From assembly GCA_001704765.1 (NCBI GenBank), contig MBFK01000010.1, forward strand, positions 124,001 through 188,000: a stretch of DNA of 64,000 nt, in the 5' to 3' direction. The notes below the pieces were generated by a model, which was not told where the DNA came from, made no database searches, and saw only the letters and a program-made list of their open reading frames with translations. Numbering within the stretch: position 1 is the stretch's first letter; every line of letters begins with the position of its first letter. This document shows positions 38,303-48,223 of the stretch, piece after piece. This stretch comes from Sinorhizobium shofinae. GTDB taxonomy: Bacteria > Pseudomonadota > Alphaproteobacteria > Rhizobiales > Rhizobiaceae. The translations under genes were made by a program, and so were the position numbers.

Positions 38303-39898
38303 ATGGCACCTCGCGTTCTCGTATCCGATGAACTGTCGGAAACCGCCGTCCAGATCTTCCGCGACCGCGGTGTCGAAGTGGATTTCCAACCGAAGCTCGG
38401 CAAGGACAAGGAGAAGCTCGCCGAGATCATCGGCAATTACGATGGTCTTGCCATCCGCTCCGCCACCAAGGTGACCGAAAAACTGATCGCCGAAGCCACC
38501 AATCTCAAGGTCGTCGGCCGCGCCGGCATCGGCGTCGACAATGTCGACATTCCGGCCGCCTCGCGCCGCGGCATCATCGTCATGAACACTCCGTTCGGCA
38601 ACTCGATCACCACGGCAGAGCATGCAATCGCGCTGATGTTCGCCGTTGCCCGCCAGCTTCCCGCCGCCGATACGTCCACACAGTCCGGCAAGTGGGAAAA
38701 GTCGAAATTCATGGGTATTGAGATCACCGGCAAGGTGCTCGGCGTCATCGGCGCCGGCAATATCGGCTCGATCGTTTGCGCCCGTGCCATCGGCCTCAAG
38801 ATGCACGTCGTCGCCTATGATCCGTTCCTGTCGAAGGAGCGGGCGGAAGAAATGGGGGTCGTCAAGGTCGAGCTCGACGAGCTGTTCGCTCAGGCCGACT
38901 TCATCACCCTGCACGTGCCGCTCACCGACAAGACACGCAATATCTTGAGCGCGGAGGCGATCGCCAAGACGAAGCCAGGCGTGCGCATCATCAACTGCGC
39001 GCGCGGCGGCCTCGTCGATGAGAAGGCGCTTGCCGCTGCGCTGAAATCGGGCCACGTCGCCGGCGCGGGCTTCGACGTCTTCGAGGTGGAACCGGCCACC
39101 GAGAGCCCGCTCTTCGGCCTGCCCAACGTCGTCTGCACCCCGCATCTCGGAGCTTCCACCACCGAGGCGCAGGAGAATGTGGCGCTGCAGGTTGCCGAGC
39201 AGATGGCCGACTATCTCGTCAAGGGCGCCGTTAGCAACGCCATCAACATGCCATCGATCACCGCCGAGGAGGCGCCGATCCTGAAGCCCTTCATCCGGCT
39301 CGCCGACGTTCTCGGTGCCTTTGTCGGGCAGGCGACGGAGAGCGCCATCAAGGAAATCGAGATCCTCTACGACGGTTCGACGGCGGCGATGAACACCAAG
39401 GCGCTGACAAGCGCCGTGCTCGCCGGCTTGATCCGACCGCAAGTGGCGGACGTCAACATGGTTTCGGCGCCGATCATGGTGAAGGAAAAGGGCATCATCC
39501 TTTCCGAGGTCAAGCGCGACAAGACGGGCGTCTTCGACGGCTACATCAAGCTGACGGTGACGACGGCGAACCAGACCCGCTCGGTCGCCGGCACGGTCTT
39601 CTCCGACGGCAAGCCGCGCTTCATCCAGATCAAGGGCATCAACCTTGACGCGGATGTCGGCAGCCACATGGTCTACATCACCAACACCGACGTTCCCGGC
39701 ATGATCGGCTTCATCGGCACGACGCTCGGTGACGCCGGCGTCAACATCGCCAACTTCCAGCTCGGCCGCGAAAGGCAGGGCGGCGACGCGATCGCACTGC
39801 TCTATGTCGACGGCCCGGTTTCCGAGACGGTGCTCGACAAGCTGCGCGCGCACCCGGCGGTCCGCCAGGCGAAGCCGCTGGTGTTCAACGTCGATTGA
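38303..39898 (+). CDS. serA: D-3-phosphoglycerate dehydrogenase SerA
   Basis: A 531-residue NAD-dependent enzyme for the first step of serine biosynthesis. Order: substrate/nucleotide domains (1-300) with VVGRAGIGVDNVDIPAA, LGVIGAGNIGSIVCARA (NAD motif), NCARGGLVDEKAL and the catalytic His in PHLGASTTEAQENVA; then an intervening domain; then a C-terminal ACT domain (about 455-531, GSHMVYITNTDVPGMIGFIG). The long type with the extra domain is typical of alphaproteobacteria and allows serine feedback. ATG 38303 follows a strong AAGGAGG; a longer upstream frame was rejected. Confidence 0.96.
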   Translation: MAPRVLVSDELSETAVQIFRDRGVEVDFQPKLGKDKEKLAEIIGNYDGLAIRSATKVTEKLIAEATNLKVVGRAGIGVDNVDIPAASRRGIIVMNTPFGNSITTAEHAIALMFAVARQLPAADTSTQSGKWEKSKFMGIEITGKVLGVIGAGNIGSIVCARAIGLKMHVVAYDPFLSKERAEEMGVVKVELDELFAQADFITLHVPLTDKTRNILSAEAIAKTKPGVRIINCARGGLVDEKALAAALKSGHVAGAGFDVFEVEPATESPLFGLPNVVCTPHLGASTTEAQENVALQVAEQMADYLVKGAVSNAINMPSITAEEAPILKPFIRLADVLGAFVGQATESAIKEIEILYDGSTAAMNTKALTSAVLAGLIRPQVADVNMVSAPIMVKEKGIILSEVKRDKTGVFDGYIKLTVTTANQTRSVAGTVFSDGKPRFIQIKGINLDADVGSHMVYITNTDVPGMIGFIGTTLGDAGVNIANFQLGRERQGGDAIALLYVDGPVSETVLDKLRAHPAVRQAKPLVFNVD

Positions 39899-39926
39899 GC
39901 GTCGCTCTCACCACAGACATTAGGGA

Positions 39927-39960
39927 ACGCGCCGGATAGATCGCCGGCGCGTCTTTCTTT
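39927..39960 (+). terminator. Rho-independent terminator after serA
   Basis: The stem ACGCGCCGG pairs with CCGGCGCGT around an eight-base loop, followed by CTTTCTTT. It is positioned between convergent serA and the DMT transporter gene. Confidence 0.9.
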
Positions 39961-39990
39961 AGGGCGCTGATTGCTTCTGTTGGGGCGCCG

Positions 39991-40890
39991 CTACCGCAGC
40001 GGCCTGCCGTGTTCGGCGATGGCAATACCGCCAAGCACGAGCGCCAACGCTGCCAGATGAAACGGATGGAAGGTCTCGCCGACAAGCAGCACCGAAAGAA
40101 GCGTACCGAAGACCGGGATGGCGTTGATGAACAGGCCAGCGCGATTGGGTCCGATCATTTCGACGCCGCGAACGTAGAGAACCTGTGACATCAGCGACGG
40201 GAAGATTGCAGCGTAGACAATGATCGTCCAGCCGGTGGCGTCCGGCATGATCGCGGCGCCGCTCCCAACCTCCCAGATAAGTAGCGGGATGGCGCTGAGC
40301 AGCGCACCGAGGGCGGGGTCGGCGATGAAGCTCTGCCAGTGCAGGGCCGGCTTCCAGCGCAGCGTTACCGTGTAAACGGCATAGACTATGCAAGCGAGAA
40401 TCATCAGCGCATCGCCGAAATTGAACTGCAGCCGCATGAGGCTGGTGAAGTCACCGTGCGCTGCAGTCGTCAGCACGCCGATCAGCGTCACGGTGAAGCC
40501 GATGATCTGCGCGATCGAGGCTTTCGTGCGGAAGCAGGCGAAGTTGAAGAGGAAGATCAGCATCGGAATGCCGGCCTGCAGGATCACGGCGTTGATAGCG
40601 CTGGTATATTTGACCGCCGAGTACAGGAAGGCGTTGAACATGGTGAAGCCGACGGCGCCATAGGCGAGGAGTTGCAGCCAATGCCGGCGGATCTTGTCCC
40701 AGTCGCGGCGGATCTGCGGCGTCATCAGAGCCAGGATAACCATGAGCGCAACCAGCCAGCGCAATGTCGTCAGCATCATCGGGCTGACGTGGCCGACGGC
40801 CATCTTGCCCGCAACCGAATTGCCGCCCCAGAAAAGCGCGGTGATGGCGAGATAAAAATAGGCTCTGGAGTTCACGAGGCTGCGATCCAT
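39991..40890 (-). CDS. DMT-superfamily (EamA) transporter
   Basis: A 299-residue inner-membrane protein with about ten predicted spans arranged as two EamA repeats (AYFYLAITALFWGGNSVAGKM at the start; second repeat from about residue 145, FGDALMILACIVYAVYTVTLRW). The family exports or exchanges metabolites such as amino acids or nucleotides; the substrate cannot be predicted. ATG 40890 (MDRSLVNSRAYFYLA) is preferred over an upstream TTG; neither has a strong ribosome site. Confidence 0.88.
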   Translation of the reverse strand: MDRSLVNSRAYFYLAITALFWGGNSVAGKMAVGHVSPMMLTTLRWLVALMVILALMTPQIRRDWDKIRRHWLQLLAYGAVGFTMFNAFLYSAVKYTSAINAVILQAGIPMLIFLFNFACFRTKASIAQIIGFTVTLIGVLTTAAHGDFTSLMRLQFNFGDALMILACIVYAVYTVTLRWKPALHWQSFIADPALGALLSAIPLLIWEVGSGAAIMPDATGWTIIVYAAIFPSLMSQVLYVRGVEMIGPNRAGLFINAIPVFGTLLSVLLVGETFHPFHLAALALVLGGIAIAEHGRPLR

Positions 40891-41081
40891 GGAGGGCGAG
40901 GGGTGGAATTGCCGCAAAGGCCGGAGAATTGGAGATATAGGCGCTAATGCCCTAGCTTGTCATTCAAAAAGCCCCTGTCGCGGAACATAACGGGGTCGCT
41001 TTCCGAAAGACAACACAGTATAGATGCGCGGGTTTGAGAACAGCGCAACGTCCTCATGCGCGCGTGAACAGGAAGAAAATT

Positions 41082-42380
<1,299 letters not shown>

Positions 42381-42442
42381 TGTCGGCGCAAGGAAGCCGC
42401 GCCGCATTGCGGCTGCATGACTAGGATTTGAGAAAGCATCTG

Positions 42443-44734
42443 ATGGCGGATTTTGTTGCAGTTATTCGCAGGACCGTTGACGGCCTGTCGGAAAACACAC
42501 CCGAAATGCGGGGCAGGGTCTACGAGAAGGCGCGCAGTGCGGTGCGCCGCCAACTCGAGAACATGACCCCGCGGCCATCGGACGACATGATCAACCGGCA
42601 GCTGAACAAGCTGGAACTGGCGATTGCCGAGGTCGAAAGCGAACACGCCGAGGCCTTGCCGGCAATCGAAGAGGCTGAAGCGCTCGAGCCGGGCGCAGTT
42701 GAGGCCCCCGCCGAACAGGAGCCTGCCGCTCCGGAATCGTCGGAGCCGGAGCCGGTTCCGGCCGAGGCTGCCGAGGTTGAGCAGACCGCAGCCGAGGAAC
42801 ACATCGAGGGAGCGGCGCCGGAAACCCGGGAAGCCTTCGAAGAACCGGCGCTAGCCGACGAGGTTGCGCCGACAGCAGAGCATAAGGCCGCGGATCACCG
42901 GGAAGCAGAGCCAACCCTCGAGACCGCCTCGACCGAGCAATATGAGGAGCCGGCCGCGGTAAGCGAAGAGCCGGAGGCTATCCCAGCGGAGCCGCAGTGG
43001 GGCGCACCGGCCGAGGAGCAGCCGGCCGCAGAGGAAGTCGAAACCTGGCAGCAGTCGCCCGCGAAAGAGGCAGGCGCGCCCGAGCCGCAGGCGGAGGAAG
43101 ATCGCGGCAAGCCCACGGCCGAGCCTGAGCCCGTGGAACCGGTGAGCCGAGAAGAGCCACTGGGTGAAGAAGCTCCGCCGGTCGAGGCAGCGCAGGCGAA
43201 ACCGGACTCCTCCGAATGGGCGCTGCCCGAGTGGGAGGATGTCGCGCCGGTCGCAAGGCCTAGCGAAGAATCGCCGGCCCCTGAGGCGTCACGCGACGAA
43301 GCGGCGGCCGAACCGGAGCGGCTGGGCATGCACCCGGTCGAGCCCGAGACAAGCCAACCCGTGCATCGAGCCAGCGAGGCGGAGACGGCGCAGGCCTGGT
43401 CCTTCGACGACAGCGATCCCTTTGCTGCGCCAGCCGAAGCCAAGAAGGACAAGCCGGCCGAACCGGACGTCTCCGAATGGGCCTGGCCGGTTGAGAAGAC
43501 GGCGGCCGCTTCGAACGAGGAGGAACGCGCCGGCACGGCGTGGGATCATATCGATGATCTGCTCGGCTTCGATGAAGTCAGCCGGGGAGCGAACGACGCG
43601 GCCGCGGCCGCCAAGGAGGACGAGAACGGCGGTGATGTGGCGCCGGCGGCGGTGTCCCCACGACCCGCCTCCTACCGCGTTTCCCCCAAGCCGTCCCGAT
43701 TCAGCGTGAAGAGCCTGGCAATCGGTGCGGTGATCCTGCTTCTCCTCGGTGGTGGCGGCTTTGCCTATTGGGTAAACAGGGAAGCGGGCAATGCCTGGCT
43801 TTCGGCCATGTTCGCCAAAATCATGCCCGCCGGGCCTGAGACGCAAACCCCGCCAGCCGGCGAAGGCGAGCCCGGCGTGCAGCCGGGCGAACAGTCCGGC
43901 ACGCAGGACGGTACGGCGCTGCCGGAGGACAAATCGAGCAAGTTTACGCAGCGTTTACTTGCCGATGGATCCGAACGCGACGAGGGACCTGCGGGCACGA
44001 ACGGCACCGAAGTATCACAGGAGGGCAAGTCCGTCGCGCCTCAGACGGAGGCCGGGCAACCGCAGAGCGCCGCGACGGGAGCCCAACAGGCCGCCGCCGC
44101 CCAGATCCCTCAACCCGCGACCAATCAGGACGGTGGAGCGCCGCAAACCGAGGTCTCCATCGCCGACGGCGAGAAAATGTTCCTCTATGAGGAGCGGCTT
44201 GGCCAATCCTCGCCTACGGCCGTCCCGGGCGCCGTCGCCTGGTCCATCAAGGAGGAATCGCCGGGTGGCGACGCCAAGCCCGAGCCGGCAATCCAGGCCC
44301 AGATCACCGTGCCTGACCGTGGGCTCACGGCGCTGATGACGATCAAGCGCAATGTCGACCCGTCACTGCCAGCGAGCCACGTGATCGAATTCGTGTTCTC
44401 GCTGCCCGAAAACTTCGAGGGCGGCAGCATCGAGGGCGTCCAGCGCGTTTCGATGAAGCGCACGGAGCAGGATCGCGGCGACCCGCTCATTGCCGTACCA
44501 GCGAAGATCACCGACGACTTTCATATGATCGCGCTCAACGACTTTGCGGAAGCCGTCGGCAGCAACACCGAGCTGCTGCGCAGCCGCAGCTGGATCGACA
44601 TCCCGATCACCTATCGCAACGGACGCCGCGCGCTGCTCACCCTCGAGAAAGGGGCGAGCGGGACAGAGGCCTTCAGCAAGGCCATGCAGGCCTGGAGTTC
44701 ACTCGGCAGCGCGGCCGCGGCGAGCGGCCAGTAG
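42443..44734 (+). CDS. Large acidic single-span membrane protein, unknown function
   Basis: A 763-residue protein I cannot assign to a named function. Residues 1-60 form a compact basic/helical domain (ADFVAVIRRTVDGLSENTPE, ARSAVRRQLENMTPRPSDDM). Residues about 65-410 are a highly acidic Glu/Ala/Pro-rich disordered stretch. One membrane span lies near 424-444 (SLAIGAVILLLLGGGGFAYWV), then a second flexible linker, and a globular C-terminal domain from about 578 (EKMFLYEERLGQSSPTAVPG) to the end. Topology suggests a cytoplasmic acidic arm and a periplasmic domain. Homologous layouts occur beside purA in rhizobia. Start ATG 42443; an in-frame TTG lies just upstream. Confidence 0.8.
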   Translation: MADFVAVIRRTVDGLSENTPEMRGRVYEKARSAVRRQLENMTPRPSDDMINRQLNKLELAIAEVESEHAEALPAIEEAEALEPGAVEAPAEQEPAAPESSEPEPVPAEAAEVEQTAAEEHIEGAAPETREAFEEPALADEVAPTAEHKAADHREAEPTLETASTEQYEEPAAVSEEPEAIPAEPQWGAPAEEQPAAEEVETWQQSPAKEAGAPEPQAEEDRGKPTAEPEPVEPVSREEPLGEEAPPVEAAQAKPDSSEWALPEWEDVAPVARPSEESPAPEASRDEAAAEPERLGMHPVEPETSQPVHRASEAETAQAWSFDDSDPFAAPAEAKKDKPAEPDVSEWAWPVEKTAAASNEEERAGTAWDHIDDLLGFDEVSRGANDAAAAAKEDENGGDVAPAAVSPRPASYRVSPKPSRFSVKSLAIGAVILLLLGGGGFAYWVNREAGNAWLSAMFAKIMPAGPETQTPPAGEGEPGVQPGEQSGTQDGTALPEDKSSKFTQRLLADGSERDEGPAGTNGTEVSQEGKSVAPQTEAGQPQSAATGAQQAAAAQIPQPATNQDGGAPQTEVSIADGEKMFLYEERLGQSSPTAVPGAVAWSIKEESPGGDAKPEPAIQAQITVPDRGLTALMTIKRNVDPSLPASHVIEFVFSLPENFEGGSIEGVQRVSMKRTEQDRGDPLIAVPAKITDDFHMIALNDFAEAVGSNTELLRSRSWIDIPITYRNGRRALLTLEKGASGTEAFSKAMQAWSSLGSAAAASGQ

Positions 44735-44752
44735 GAAAATGGAGACGAAACA

Positions 44753-44787
44753 AAAGCCCCGGCTGGACGCCATCCAGCCGGGGCTTT
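44753..44787. terminator. Bidirectional terminator between convergent membrane-protein gene and rpoH
   Basis: A perfect 15-base stem AAAGCCCCGGCTGGA / TCCAGCCGGGGCTTT with a five-base loop, A-rich on the left and T-ending on the right. It serves both convergent transcripts. Confidence 0.93.
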
Positions 44788-44813
44788 GTGTCGTTCTGAA
44801 GGGGAGAGGCCGA

Positions 44814-45719
44814 TCAGGCGCCCTCGACAACCCGTAGCGCGTTGGCGCGCTCGAGAGCAGCCTTGCGGACCGCTTCCTGCACCTTCTCGAAGGCGCGCAC
44901 CTCGATTTGGCGGACGCGCTCGCGGCTGATGTCGAACTCGGTCGAAAGGTCTTCCAGCGTCACCGGTTCTTCGGTCAAGCGGCGCGCCTCGAAGATGCGG
45001 CGCTCGCGATCGTTCAATACCTTCATGGCGCTGGCGAGCAGGGCACGGCGGCTGTCGAGCTCGTCCTGCTCGATCAGGATTTCCTCCTGGTTGTCGTGCT
45101 CGTCGACGAGCCAGTCCTGCCACTGTCCGGAGTCGCCTTCGCTGGCCTTGATCGGCGCGTTGAGCGACGCGTCGCCTGACAGGCGGCGGTTCATGGAAAC
45201 GACCTCGTCCTCGCTGACCTTCAGGGTCGTCGCGATTTCCTTCACCTGCTCCGGCTTGAGATCGCCTTCGTCGAGAGCCTGAATCCGGCCCTTCAGCCGC
45301 CGGAGATTGAAGAACAGGCGCTTCTGATTGGCGGTCGTGCCCATTTTCACCAACGACCACGAACGCAGGATATATTCCTGAATGGCTGCCTTGATCCACC
45401 ACATGGCGTAGGTCGCCAGGCGGAAGCCGCGATCCGGCTCGAATTTCTTGACTGCCTGCATCAGGCCGACATTGCCTTCCGAGATGACTTCGCCGATCGG
45501 CAGGCCGTAGCCGCGGTAACCCATCGCGATCTTGGCGACGAGGCGCAGATGGCTCGTCACCAGCTTGTGGGCGGCGCTGCGGTCGTCATGCTCCTGGTAC
45601 CGCTTGGCGAGCATGTACTCTTCCTGCGGCTCGAGCATGGGAAATTTGCGGATTTCGTCGAGGTAACGGTTGAGGCCGCCCTCTCCAGCGGCAATGGACG
45701 GCAACGTATTGCGGGCCAT
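44814..45719 (-). CDS. rpoH: Heat-shock sigma factor RpoH (sigma-32)
   Basis: A 301-residue group 3-like sigma factor. Region 1.2/2 is visible (LNRYLDEIRKFPMLEPQEEYMLAKRYQEHDD, FRLATYAMWWIKAAIQEYILRSWSLVK). The RpoH box follows at KRLFFNLRRLK, and region 4.2 carries the DNA-binding helix (LEDLSTEFDISRERVRQIEVRAFEKVQ). It directs heat-shock and envelope/acid-stress transcription; rhizobia carry several rpoH genes, and the purA neighbourhood matches S. meliloti rpoH1. FtsH, its usual protease, is encoded at 30356. The gap 45720-45925 contains its promoter, with no other gene. Confidence 0.96.
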   Translation of the reverse strand: MARNTLPSIAAGEGGLNRYLDEIRKFPMLEPQEEYMLAKRYQEHDDRSAAHKLVTSHLRLVAKIAMGYRGYGLPIGEVISEGNVGLMQAVKKFEPDRGFRLATYAMWWIKAAIQEYILRSWSLVKMGTTANQKRLFFNLRRLKGRIQALDEGDLKPEQVKEIATTLKVSEDEVVSMNRRLSGDASLNAPIKASEGDSGQWQDWLVDEHDNQEEILIEQDELDSRRALLASAMKVLNDRERRIFEARRLTEEPVTLEDLSTEFDISRERVRQIEVRAFEKVQEAVRKAALERANALRVVEGA

Positions 45720-45925
45720 GAAGCACCCCCTTTGTGCGTCTCCGGCCTCCGGGACGGCAGGCCGGACGTGGGTCTTCGTCTAGACCCCACGAGGCTAGAA
45801 GATAAGTACGGCGAAAGCATGATTCAAGGACTCCGGTTTCACGCTATTATGAGACCGGGGGAAAGGAGGTTTAGTTTTGAAGCGCCTCTAAGATTGGAAT
45901 TCTTCGCAGCAAATTCAAGAGGCTG

Positions 45926-46954
45926 TCACGTTCCTGCGCGAAGGGCGGTGACCAGTTCCTCCATGTCCGCTGGCATCGGTGCTTCGAAATGCATCGTGTC
46001 ACCGCTGGAAGGATGCTCGAACTGCAGCATGAAGGCATGCAGCGCCTGCCGGGAAAAGCGATTGACCACGCTCTTGGCGGCTTCCGGCAGCAGGTTTGCC
46101 TTGGTCCGGAAGGCGGCGCCATAGTCGGGATCGCCGATCAGCGGATGGCCGATGTGGGCCATGTGGACGCGGATCTGGTGCGTCCGCCCGGTCTCCAGGT
46201 GGCATTCGACGGTTGAAGCGAGACAGGTGCCGTCCGGCTTCTCGTGATAGCGCTCGACCACTTCGTAATGGGTGATTGCCTCGCGCGCGTCATCGCTTTC
46301 CTCACGTTTGACGGCTCGTTTCGTCCGGTCGCCCGCTCGACCGAGCGCGGCATTGATCGTGCCCTTCAACTGCCGGGGACGCCCCCAGACGACGGCCTGG
46401 TAGGCGCGCTCCAAAGGCCCGGTGCGGCCGTGATCGGCAAACTGGTCGGAGAGATGCCGATGAGCGGCATCGTTTTTCGCCGCGACCATGACGCCGCTCG
46501 TCTCCTTGTCCAGCCGATGGACGATGCCGGGCCGCTTGACACCGCCGATGCCGGAAAGGCTGTCGCCGCAATGGTGAATGAGGGCGTTGACGAGCGTTCC
46601 GGTCCAGTTGCCCGCACCCGGATGGACGACGAGACCTGCCGGTTTCACCAGCACGATCAGATCATCGTCCTCGTAGAGAACGTCGAGCGGGATGTCCTCG
46701 CCCTTGGGTTCGGGGTCCTCGGGCGTCGGCAAGGTGATCTCGAAGCTGTCGCCCGGGTGAACCTTCCGCTTGGGTTCGAGGACCGTTATGCCATTGATCG
46801 AAACGGCACCCTGCTCGATCAGCGCCTTGATGCGGCTGCGCGAAAATTCGCCCGAAAGCGCCTCCGTCAGAAAGGCATCCAGCCGCCCGGCGGCATTCTC
46901 GTCGGCCCTCAGGACTTTCCTATTGCCGGTCGCTTGTTTAAAGGGATCGTTCAT
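45926..46954 (-). CDS. RluD-family 23S rRNA pseudouridine synthase
   Basis: A 342-residue RluA/RluD-type enzyme. An N-terminal S4 RNA-binding domain (RLDAFLTEALSGEFSRSRIKALIEQGAVSING) precedes the catalytic domain with GIVHRLDKETSGVMVAAKND, where the Asp of HRLDKxTSG is the nucleophile, and LETGRTHQIRVHMAHIGHPL. It probably modifies helix 69 of 23S rRNA (RluD role), although RluC/RluA specificity cannot be excluded. It is divergent from the DUF6476 gene by only 29 bases, so the promoters overlap. Confidence 0.92.
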   Translation of the reverse strand: MNDPFKQATGNRKVLRADENAAGRLDAFLTEALSGEFSRSRIKALIEQGAVSINGITVLEPKRKVHPGDSFEITLPTPEDPEPKGEDIPLDVLYEDDDLIVLVKPAGLVVHPGAGNWTGTLVNALIHHCGDSLSGIGGVKRPGIVHRLDKETSGVMVAAKNDAAHRHLSDQFADHGRTGPLERAYQAVVWGRPRQLKGTINAALGRAGDRTKRAVKREESDDAREAITHYEVVERYHEKPDGTCLASTVECHLETGRTHQIRVHMAHIGHPLIGDPDYGAAFRTKANLLPEAAKSVVNRFSRQALHAFMLQFEHPSSGDTMHFEAPMPADMEELVTALRAGT

Positions 46955-46983
46955 TCCGTTTCAATTCCGATAGAAAGCCAGCC

Positions 46984-47367
46984 ATGACTGCAATCGAGCC
47001 CGACGAACAGGAAGACAAGCCGCTTGACCCGGCGATGGAGAATGTCCGCCGCAAGATGGTGCGCCTGCAGCTCGTTTCGGCCAGCGTGATGCTGATCATG
47101 CTTATGGCCGTCCTCGGGGCGATTGTCTACAAGCTGACGCGGAGCGACGACGGTGCGGAGGTGGCTCAGCCGGCGGTGAGCGTGCCGGGCGATGCGCCGC
47201 TCAGCGCAATTGCGGCATTGCCCGCCGGCTTTTCCGTGACCAATGTGGCGCTCTCCGGTTCGCAACTGCTGTTCTATGGCAGCCTGCCCGGCGCCGAACC
47301 ACGTGCGATCGTCTTCGACATCAGGGCAGGGCGCATCGTCGCGGACGTCACCGTCAGGACGCATTGA
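46984..47367 (+). CDS. DUF6476-type small membrane protein
   Basis: A 127-residue protein with an acidic N-terminus (EPDEQEDKPLDPAMENVRRKM), one membrane span (about 29-50, VSASVMLIMLMAVLGAIVYKL) and a periplasmic C-terminal portion ending in beta-rich sequence (QLLFYGSLPGAEPRAIVFDI). Similar proteins encoded between an RluD-type synthase and a SpoU methyltransferase are common in Rhizobiales; their function is not known. Its stop is four bases from the methyltransferase ATG. Confidence 0.78.
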   Translation: MTAIEPDEQEDKPLDPAMENVRRKMVRLQLVSASVMLIMLMAVLGAIVYKLTRSDDGAEVAQPAVSVPGDAPLSAIAALPAGFSVTNVALSGSQLLFYGSLPGAEPRAIVFDIRAGRIVADVTVRTH

Positions 47368-47371
47368 CGTG

Positions 47372-48205
47372 ATGGTTGCGATCGCGCCTCCGATCCGCAT
47401 TGAGGACCCGTCGGACCCGCGCATCGCTGCGTTCATGTCGATCAAGGAGCGGGATCTCACCGGTCGGCAGGGCCGCTTCATCGCTGAAGGCACAGTCGTC
47501 CTGCGTATGCTGGCGGCCGCGCACCGCTCCGGGCGCGGCATTACCGCTGAGGCAATCCTGCTGCTCGAAAATCGGCTCGCCGGCCTCGCAGGGCTGCTTG
47601 CGCAGTTCTCCGCCGATGTGCCGGTCTTCGCGGCCGACGCCCGGGTCTTCGACGCGATCGCCGGCTTCAACATGCATCGCGGCGTGCTGGCGCTCGGGCG
47701 ATCTGATGCGATGCCCGACCGGGATGCTCTCATCGCCGCCCTTCCCGCCTCGAGCCTGGTCCTTGCTGCCTGCGGCATATCGAATCACGACAATATGGGG
47801 TCGCTTTTTCGCAATGCGGCTGCCTTCGGCGTCGACGCCGTGCTGATGGACGCATCGAGCTGCGACCCGATGTACCGCAAGTCGATCCGGGTCTCCGTCG
47901 GATCGGCGCTGACGCTGCCGTTTGCGCGCGAGGGCGCGGCTGCTGAACTGATCGAACGGCTTCAGGCCGCAGGCTTCGCGATGTGGGGACTTTCGCCGCG
48001 CGGCGAGATCGACGTCACCGAAATTCCGCCGGCGCCGCGAATGGCATTGCTGGTCGGCACGGAAGGCGAGGGGCTGCCGCAGGCCATCCTTTCTACCATC
48101 CGCACCGCGCGAATCCGCCAGCGCCCGGGTCTCGACAGCCTGAACGTGGCTATGGCGGCGGGCATCGCGCTGCATCAGGTCGCCCGCGCCAACGGTCGAA
48201 TCTGA
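47372..48205 (+). CDS. SpoU/TrmH-family RNA 2'-O-methyltransferase
   Basis: A 277-residue SPOUT enzyme. An N-terminal substrate-binding domain (about 20-110, TGRQGRFIAEGTVVLRML) precedes the knotted AdoMet-binding domain with ISNHDNMGSLFRNAAAFGVDAVLMD (motif 1), ALLVGTEGEGLPQ (motif 2) and LDSLNVAMAAGIALHQ (motif 3). It methylates a ribose in rRNA or tRNA; the target is unknown. ATG 47372 is preferred; GTG three bases upstream is possible. Translational coupling with the DUF6476 gene is likely. Confidence 0.9.
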   Translation: MVAIAPPIRIEDPSDPRIAAFMSIKERDLTGRQGRFIAEGTVVLRMLAAAHRSGRGITAEAILLLENRLAGLAGLLAQFSADVPVFAADARVFDAIAGFNMHRGVLALGRSDAMPDRDALIAALPASSLVLAACGISNHDNMGSLFRNAAAFGVDAVLMDASSCDPMYRKSIRVSVGSALTLPFAREGAAAELIERLQAAGFAMWGLSPRGEIDVTEIPPAPRMALLVGTEGEGLPQAILSTIRTARIRQRPGLDSLNVAMAAGIALHQVARANGRI

Positions 48206-48223
48206 GGAGCGGCTCGTCCGCCT

